From NCBI GenBank assembly GCA_038731975.1, contig JAVYQJ010000012.1, positions 1 to 36,248 of the forward strand: a stretch of DNA of 36,248 nucleotides, given 5' to 3'. The DNA comes from Thermofilaceae archaeon (GTDB lineage Archaea > Thermoproteota > Thermoprotei > Thermofilales > Thermofilaceae). Position 1 is the first letter of the stretch; each line of letters opens with the position of its first letter. The translations under genes and the position numbers were made by a program. The notes under the pieces were generated by a model that did not search any database, had not been told where the DNA came from, and worked only from the letters and a program-made list of their open reading frames with translations. Of the stretch, positions 32,534 through 36,248 are shown in pieces.

Positions 32534-33255
32534 CGGCCACCACCCCCGATAGCCCCCCTAAGGGTCACTTCGAGCCTACCGTCCCTGATCTCGTAGACCC
32601 TGTACTCCCCCTTTACGAGCTTCAGGAGCCCGTAGCCGATCGTCTTCCTGGCCCCAACTTGCACCATCCCCTGCTGCAAGAAATCGAGGAGCTGCCTGAG
32701 CAGCCGACCCCTCTCCTCCTCGGGCTCGGGGAAGAGCTTGATGTTGATGACGTCCATCCTGAACGCCCACTCAACGCCGGGGGCTACCTGCTCCTCCGTG
32801 TACAGGATCCCAGGCTTCACCCCCCTAAAGTCCCTGCTGATCCCCACACCCGTCTTAACGAATAGCGGGGGCTCACCCACGGGATAGGCGTCGTAGACCT
32901 TCACGTGCCCCGCCAGGTAGGTGTTACCGAAAATCCCGCAGATAACGCAGAAATCCAAGCTATCCTTTTCCTTTTCTATCGCTACCCAGTCCCAGGGGTC
33001 GTGGATGCTGTAGCCTTGAGCCCTGGCGATGGACTCGGCGAGGCTCCTCAGCGAGCCCTTGAGGCTGCTTCCCGGGATGTAGGGCACGCTCCTACCTCTG
33101 ATGCTTATTCTGAGAGGCGCAATGTCAACCGCGCTGCCGAGCGGTGGCTCCCTGCCGACTCCCACGCGCAGAGGAGTCTCGTTGACCAGAAGGCCCTCAA
33201 CCACTGTGAGCAGCTTAAGCTTGTCAAAGTCCCTGTAGTCGGGCAAGGGCTTCAC
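32530..33255 (-). CDS. Csm3-like Cas7 RAMP of the type III-D complex, catalytic Asp present
   Basis: The 241-residue protein reads VNETPLRVGVGREPPLGSAV then DIAPLRI (Asp44 from the chosen start), RSVPYIPGSSLKGSLRSLAE, the cysteine loop DFCVICGIFGNTYLAGHVKV with YDAYPVG, and the glycine loop VQVGARKTIGYGLLKLV. It is a paralogue of the gene at 31619-32533. The start is set at GTG 33253-33255 because it overlaps the cas11 stop as GTGA, the rule in this operon; the longer in-frame extension is low-complexity and antisense-like. Confidence 0.92.
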   Translation of the reverse strand: MKPLPDYRDFDKLKLLTVVEGLLVNETPLRVGVGREPPLGSAVDIAPLRISIRGRSVPYIPGSSLKGSLRSLAESIARAQGYSIHDPWDWVAIEKEKDSLDFCVICGIFGNTYLAGHVKVYDAYPVGEPPLFVKTGVGISRDFRGVKPGILYTEEQVAPGVEWAFRMDVINIKLFPEPEEERGRLLRQLLDFLQQGMVQVGARKTIGYGLLKLVKGEYRVYEIRDGRLEVTLRGAIGGGGR

Positions 33256-33644
33256 CGGCCCGCTAGCCGCCTGAGCAGCTCCTCGAGCGTCGCCTGCTCC
33301 GGCCTCAACCCCCTCGGCGGCGCGGTTATCGCCTCGTAAACCCACTTCGCGAAACCCAGCATCTTCCTGGCATGCTCCTTTCCAGCATTCTTCTCGTATA
33401 AGTCTAGCATCGCTTGGTTCACGATCCTAGCCATCGTCCTCCCTGTGCCAAGCCTCTCAGCCTGCCTGAGCGCGAAGGCCGCTGTGGCGAGAAGCGCCTC
33501 CCTGCTCTCGACTGAATCGAGTGAAGCGATAAGGTTCTCAAGCTGAGCCGAACGAACGTTCTCAAGCCTCGCCGCCAAACCTACACGAGCCCCCCAGTCG
33601 AGAAGAAGCTTCTCATCAATAACGGTTTTCTGAGGGGTGCTCAC
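33252..33644 (-). CDS. cas11: Small helical subunit (Cas11, Csm2-like) of the type III-D complex
   Basis: This is an all-helical protein of 130 residues with segments ALLATAAFALRQAERLGTG, RIVNQAMLDLYEKNAG and ARKMLGFAKWVYEAITAP. Its size, fold and position at the head of the RAMP operon fit the Cas11/Csm2 role along the minor filament; sequence identity to named families is low, so this is partly inference from context. GTG 33642-33644 is chosen over ATG 33684-33686 because a TATA box (33668-33675) lies about 27 nt upstream of the GTG, inside what would otherwise be coding sequence. Its stop overlaps the next cas7 as GTGA. Confidence 0.75.
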   Translation of the reverse strand: MSTPQKTVIDEKLLLDWGARVGLAARLENVRSAQLENLIASLDSVESREALLATAAFALRQAERLGTGRTMARIVNQAMLDLYEKNAGKEHARKMLGFAKWVYEAITAPPRGLRPEQATLEELLRRLAGR

Positions 33645-33665
33645 GAAAGAATACTGCGGGAATCT

Positions 33666-33677
33666 ATTATATAAATT
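33666..33677 (-). promoter_or_regulatory. TATA box of the type III-D operon
   Basis: Read on the minus strand this is AATTTATATAAT, the best TATA match in the region. It is centred about 27 nt upstream of GTG 33644, so the operon is probably leaderless from that codon. Confidence 0.72.
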
Positions 33678-34189
33678 CAACGCCATTCTTCTTTTAGATA
33701 GAGTTCATGATGACAGAGCCCTTCACAGCGAAGTTCTTCTATGAACTTTCACGGATAATCTTAGATTTTTGATTTTTAGGTGGAAAATACAGTGAGTACG
33801 CCGGGAAAGACAAACCGTTCCCTAGGATCTACCGATGAGCTCTCAGCTCCAGAAATTCTATGGGTATTCTTCCAGAAGAGGAGAAAGGCTTAAAAAAGAA
33901 TTGATTCTTGACGCCGAGGGGGGCGCTAAAGGGGGTTTCCCGGGACCACGATGTGGCATATATTCAGTTAGAGGAGCCGTATAGGCTCGTGAATGTATCG
34001 GGGGAGTTCGTGAATTGGCGTTAGTACCCGCTCCGAAATTTATCAGCGTCGGGTCGCGCGCTACCCCGGTTTTCCGGGATGGTGCGGGCGGAGCACGGCT
34101 GGGAGTTCTTCATCCTACGTTAGTATAGCTCCGTCAGACTGCTCTGAGGAGTTTGACCTGGATTTGAGGGAGAGGGAGGACCGTCTCCT
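33678..34189. other. Non-coding interval upstream of the type III-D operon
   Basis: About 510 nt with no supported gene. A short open end (SEEFDLDLREREDRLL, about 34144-34193, plus strand) could be a remnant. The stretch near 33895-33910 is A-rich (TTAAAAAAGAATTG). Nothing else stands out. Confidence 0.4.
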
Positions 34190-34481
34190 TTAGTTCCTCG
34201 CGCTCCCTTGTTCAGTGAGAAGATCCCAGCTGAAATGGTTAAGTGAGCGTTTAGAGAGTCTGTCAGAAAGGTGTAGCCTGCTCGGGAGTTCTCCAACTGC
34301 GAAGAAACTATGCGTGTCGTAGGAGCATTACAGCACCTTCAAACCCAGTGTCGATGGAAAGCTCCAGCTCAATGCTTTCAACCAGCAGGTTGAGCAACTT
34401 CAGCTTGAGTACCGGGTACTCGTGCACCAGTCCCTTAGCGTAGCTCCAGCAGCTTATGGGCTTATAGAGCCTCCCCACCAT
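34190..34481 (-). pseudogene. Frameshifted DTGF-type retropepsin-like gene
   Basis: ATG 34479-34481 opens a frame MVGRLYKPISCWSYAKG with LELSIDTGFEGAVMLLRHA, ending at TAG 34308-34310 after 57 residues. DTGFEG is the active-site motif of the small archaeal clan AA family that has DTGF in place of DTGA. In the next frame the family sequence continues as SYDTHSFFAVGELPSRLHLS and ends at 34190. So a small frameshift just after VML truncates the protein, probably by loss of two bases or gain of one at CTCCTAC. It overlaps the ribbon-helix-helix/DUF5678 gene by 28 nt, the arrangement of a toxin-antitoxin-like pair. Confidence 0.75.
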
Positions 34482-34828
34482 TCGAGCACCTCTGCGATGT
34501 CCTCGCCGATCTTTGCCGCTAAGGCGTGCCTCGGCCTCTCCTCAAACTCTCTGAGCGCCGCGATAACTTCGTTAAGCGACGCGTTGACTCCGACGAGTTG
34601 GCCGTGGGCGAAGACAGCGTACTTTCCTCTATGCTCCTTCAAGAGCTTCTGCTTCTCCCTAACGTACGCCGCGTTGTTGGCATCCGGCTCAGCCCAAGCG
34701 GGTTTCTGCGAGAGCCATAGCTCTATAGCTTCCTCCAAGGCTTGAGAGAGCGTTAACCCCTTCTTAATGGCTTCAGCTTTAAATCCTCGAAGCTTTTTCT
34801 CGTCAATCTTCCTAATCACTAGGGTCAT
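34454..34828 (-). CDS. Ribbon-helix-helix protein with DUF5678-like C-terminal domain
   Basis: The 124-residue protein begins MTLVIRKIDEKKLRGFKAEA and GLTLSQALEEAIELWLSQ, a ribbon-helix-helix DNA-binding unit. A C-terminal segment HRGKYAVFAHGQLVGVNASL followed by NEVIAALREFEERP matches the small DUF5678-type domain (GKYvA...G.vVg.g.s..Ea....). ATG 34826-34828 is chosen because GGTGA lies 5 nt upstream; GTG 34837 is in frame. Its end overlaps the start of a retropepsin-like gene by 28 nt. An antitoxin or autoregulator role is inferred from fold and overlap. Confidence 0.78.
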   Translation of the reverse strand: MTLVIRKIDEKKLRGFKAEAIKKGLTLSQALEEAIELWLSQKPAWAEPDANNAAYVREKQKLLKEHRGKYAVFAHGQLVGVNASLNEVIAALREFEERPRHALAAKIGEDIAEVLEWWGGSISP

Positions 34829-34837
34829 GGACTTCAC

Positions 34838-35172
34838 CTAGGTGAACTATGATAGAAAGCCTTGTTGCTCGACAACACAAAAGGAGCTGTTTCCGCTAGT
34901 TGCTTAGCGCGAAGTTAGTCGATTACAGTGGAGAGGGGTTGCTCGATGTGCTCAGATTAGGGTTGGCATGACGCTACCGTGTCCGCACGCACAATCTTAG
35001 AAAGGGTTTTCGAGCTCGAGAAGGGTGGGTGACACGAGATGCCTGGAAGCCTTTGCGAGACTCGGCATCCTCAGCGACTGGGTACACGCGGAATTGAGGC
35101 TGAACAACTCGTCTTAAGCTTCTGTCAGAGGAGGAACTCGAGCCCCCTATAGACCTGCATAGCATAAAGTCG
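34838..35172. other. Gene-poor interval with a possible gene remnant
   Basis: No intact gene is seen. An open end on the plus strand around 35035-35116 reads RCLEAFARLGILSDWVHAEL and resembles the end of a small helical family, possibly a DUF86-type HEPN protein, but this is weak. Confidence 0.3.
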
Positions 35173-35187
35173 ATGGTTATAGCAATT

Positions 35188-35375
35188 ATGATTCAAGTCA
35201 GCAGGAGGATGCGGCGGCTTCTAGACGTTTTGAAGAAGAGGTTGTCCGCGAGAAGCTGCGACGAGGTTCTGCAGAAACTCTTAGCCGAGAAGATGGGTGT
35301 TCCAACCACAATGTTTGGCTCAAACCCTAAACTGTCCAGCCTTTGGAGAGGAGGACGAGGTAGAGTATGTGTTAC
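35188..35375 (+). pseudogene. vapB: Frameshifted vapB antitoxin gene
   Basis: From ATG 35188 (or 35173) the frame reads MIQVSRRMRRLLDVLKKRLS, ARSCDEVLQKLLAEKMGVP and TMFGSNPKLS, the usual archaeal VapB antitoxin ending in MFGS. It then goes off as SLWRGGRG. The other frame continues as PAFGEEDEVEYV from about 35336, which is the expected tail leading into the vapC start. A one- or two-base indel near 35337 breaks the gene. It is paired with the decayed vapC that follows. Confidence 0.75.
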
Positions 35376-35772
35376 GAGTACGTGATCAGCGCGTACGCTC
35401 GGTTAGAGTGCTTAAGAGGTTCGAGGGCAGGGGGGTGGCAGGACGATACATCGAGAAGGAGGGCTCAGCTACATCAACAGTGGTTATCGCAGAGCTGGAC
35501 GGGGAGCTGCTCAAGGTGGTTGAGAGGGGGAGGCGATTGAGGGTTGGAAAGCTAAGCTGGAGTTCGTCAGGGCTGCCACCGATGTTGCGGATTCGTCGTT
35601 CGACGTCTCCGTGCTCGCAGGCAAGATAGACGTTGAGAGAAAAAGGAGGGTAGTGAACTGGGGGTAGCCGGCCCTACCATACCGGCAATAGCCTGGGCGT
35701 CTAACGCAAAGGTTGTTACTAGGGATGAGCATTTTCGCAGACCAGATAGACGAAGTTGTAATGGTAGGATAG
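35367..35772 (+). pseudogene. vapC: Frameshifted vapC PIN-domain toxin gene
   Basis: ATG 35367 opens MCYEYVISAYARLECLRGSR, a PIN-domain start in which the first acidic residue (usually D-x-[YS]) is replaced (ISAYA instead of VDAYA). Another frame gives RYIEKEGSATSTVVIAELDG and ELLKVVERGRR, then a third EGWKAKLEFVRAATDVADSS, SFDVSVLAGKIDVERKRRVV and NAKVVTRDEHF. The last frame, ADQIDEVVMVG, ends at TAG 35770-35772. At least three frameshifts and loss of the first catalytic Asp show that this ribonuclease toxin is dead. Confidence 0.8.
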
Positions 35773-36058
35773 CGAGCACTTAGAGCGCTCACCCCGATTA
35801 CCGCAGGGTTCTCGTCCTGCAGCTTTACTCCCCGGTGGACAGGGAAGTTGGGCAGAAACGGTGGCGCAAAGCGAAGCACTCTAGATCACTCCTGTGATTC
35901 TTTCGGGTGAGCGTCGAAGGCCTAGTGGCGGAATCACGCTTCATCTATTCTCTGCTGCGTGAATGGGGGTAGCGAGTTTCGCGTGAGGGGCTGCAGTGTA
36001 GCTTGCCCGCGGCTCGCAATGCCAGTGATGAAAGTGGCGGTTGACGTGGTTAGATACG
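35773..36058. other. Non-coding interval before the right-edge csx1
   Basis: No supported gene is seen in about 285 nt. The right end holds the promoter of the csx1-like gene. Confidence 0.4.
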
Positions 36059-36066
36059 CTTATATG
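36059..36066 (+). promoter_or_regulatory. TATA box of the right-edge csx1-like gene
   Basis: CTTATATG is centred about 26 nt before GTG 36088, which supports both the promoter and a leaderless start. Confidence 0.7.
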
Positions 36067-36087
36067 CTCAAAAGAGCTTGATTAAAC

Positions 36088-36248
36088 GTGGCCGAGGGCG
36101 GTTACGGAAGCTCTTTCTGCGCTACGACTTGGGGTAACCCGGCTTCCTGGAGGTTGGCTAACTACGTGAATGGAGGATTGAGCGATACGGGTTTCTCAAC
36201 ACTAGGGATGCTGCAGAAGCTTGAGAAGCCGCGGATGCCGGTGCTCGT
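36088..36248 (+). CDS. csx1: Csx1-like CARF protein, N-terminal part (runs off the window)
   Basis: The open frame from GTG 36088 to the right edge gives 53 residues with ATTWGNPASWRLANYVNGG then TGFSTLGMLQKLEKPRMPVL. The W-G-N-P-x-x-W motif followed by a strand and an S-T-L..L helix is the start of the CARF domain of Csx1-family effectors, which are turned on by cyclic oligoadenylate and cut RNA through a C-terminal HEPN domain. The HEPN part lies outside the window, so activity cannot be judged. Its TATA box makes the start secure. It may replace the decayed csx1 in the Cmr operon. Confidence 0.72.
   Translation, partial: MAEGGYGSSFCATTWGNPASWRLANYVNGGLSDTGFSTLGMLQKLEKPRMPVL

Noticed and set aside
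31871-32596. 241-codon plus-strand frame opposite the Csm3-like genes
   Set aside because: Antisense shadow: rich in Pro, Arg, Glu and Leu from high-GC third positions, with no recognisable domain.

Overview
The window looks like chromosome from a hyperthermophilic crenarchaeon (Thermoproteota), most like a Thermofilum-type organism. The reasons are TATA boxes about 26 nt upstream of many start codons (leaderless transcripts), frequent GTG and TTG starts, GTGA/ATGA gene overlaps, high GC, a CRISPR repeat whose transcribed strand ends in ATTGAAAG, and many small HEPN-MNT, VapBC and ribbon-helix-helix modules. The genus is an inference; no rRNA or tRNA gene was found.

Layout. (1) 1-2663: an accessory island with the tail of an unknown gene, a ribbon-helix-helix protein, an intact HEPN-MNT toxin-antitoxin pair and two small retropepsin-like proteins, only one of which keeps the DTGA active site. 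(2) 3594-12092, plus strand: a complete type III-B (Cmr) operon in the order cmr4-cmr5-cmr1-cmr6-cmr2(cas10)-cmr3, followed by a translationally coupled but decayed csx1 (12089 to about 13784). (3) 14023-15115: a CRISPR array of 17 repeats and 16 spacers, transcribed on the minus strand from a promoter next to its right end. (4) 16043-19595: cas6 (minus strand) facing away from an operon of a double winged-helix protein and an AAA-type ATPase of unknown role. (5) 19871-21919: a membrane protein fused to a phytoene-desaturase-like FAD oxidoreductase. (6) 22250-23998: two divergent HEPN-MNT pairs, each with a frameshifted HEPN and an intact MNT partner. (7) 24474-24908: a third retropepsin-fold protein whose start lies next to a tandem palindrome. 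(8) 25385-33644, minus strand: a complete second type III system of subtype III-D style (cas11, five Cas7-like RAMPs, HD-containing cas10, csx10). (9) 34190-36248: a ribbon-helix-helix/DUF5678 gene overlapping a frameshifted DTGF-type retropepsin-like gene, a decayed vapBC pair, and the leaderless start of a second csx1 running off the right edge.

How the genes work together. Cas6 would process the minus-strand array transcript into crRNAs carrying the AUUGAAAG handle, and both Cas10 complexes could load them. Both Cas10 proteins keep GGDD and HD motifs, so both are predicted to make cyclic oligoadenylate and to cut DNA. The CARF-HEPN effector encoded inside the Cmr operon is broken, whereas the right-edge csx1 has an intact start. 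No cas1, cas2 or cas4 is present, so spacer acquisition, if it occurs, depends on genes elsewhere. Candidates for undescribed biology are the winged-helix/ATPase operon beside cas6, the retropepsin-like genes embedded in toxin-antitoxin islands, and the run of hairpin-containing spacers near the leader.
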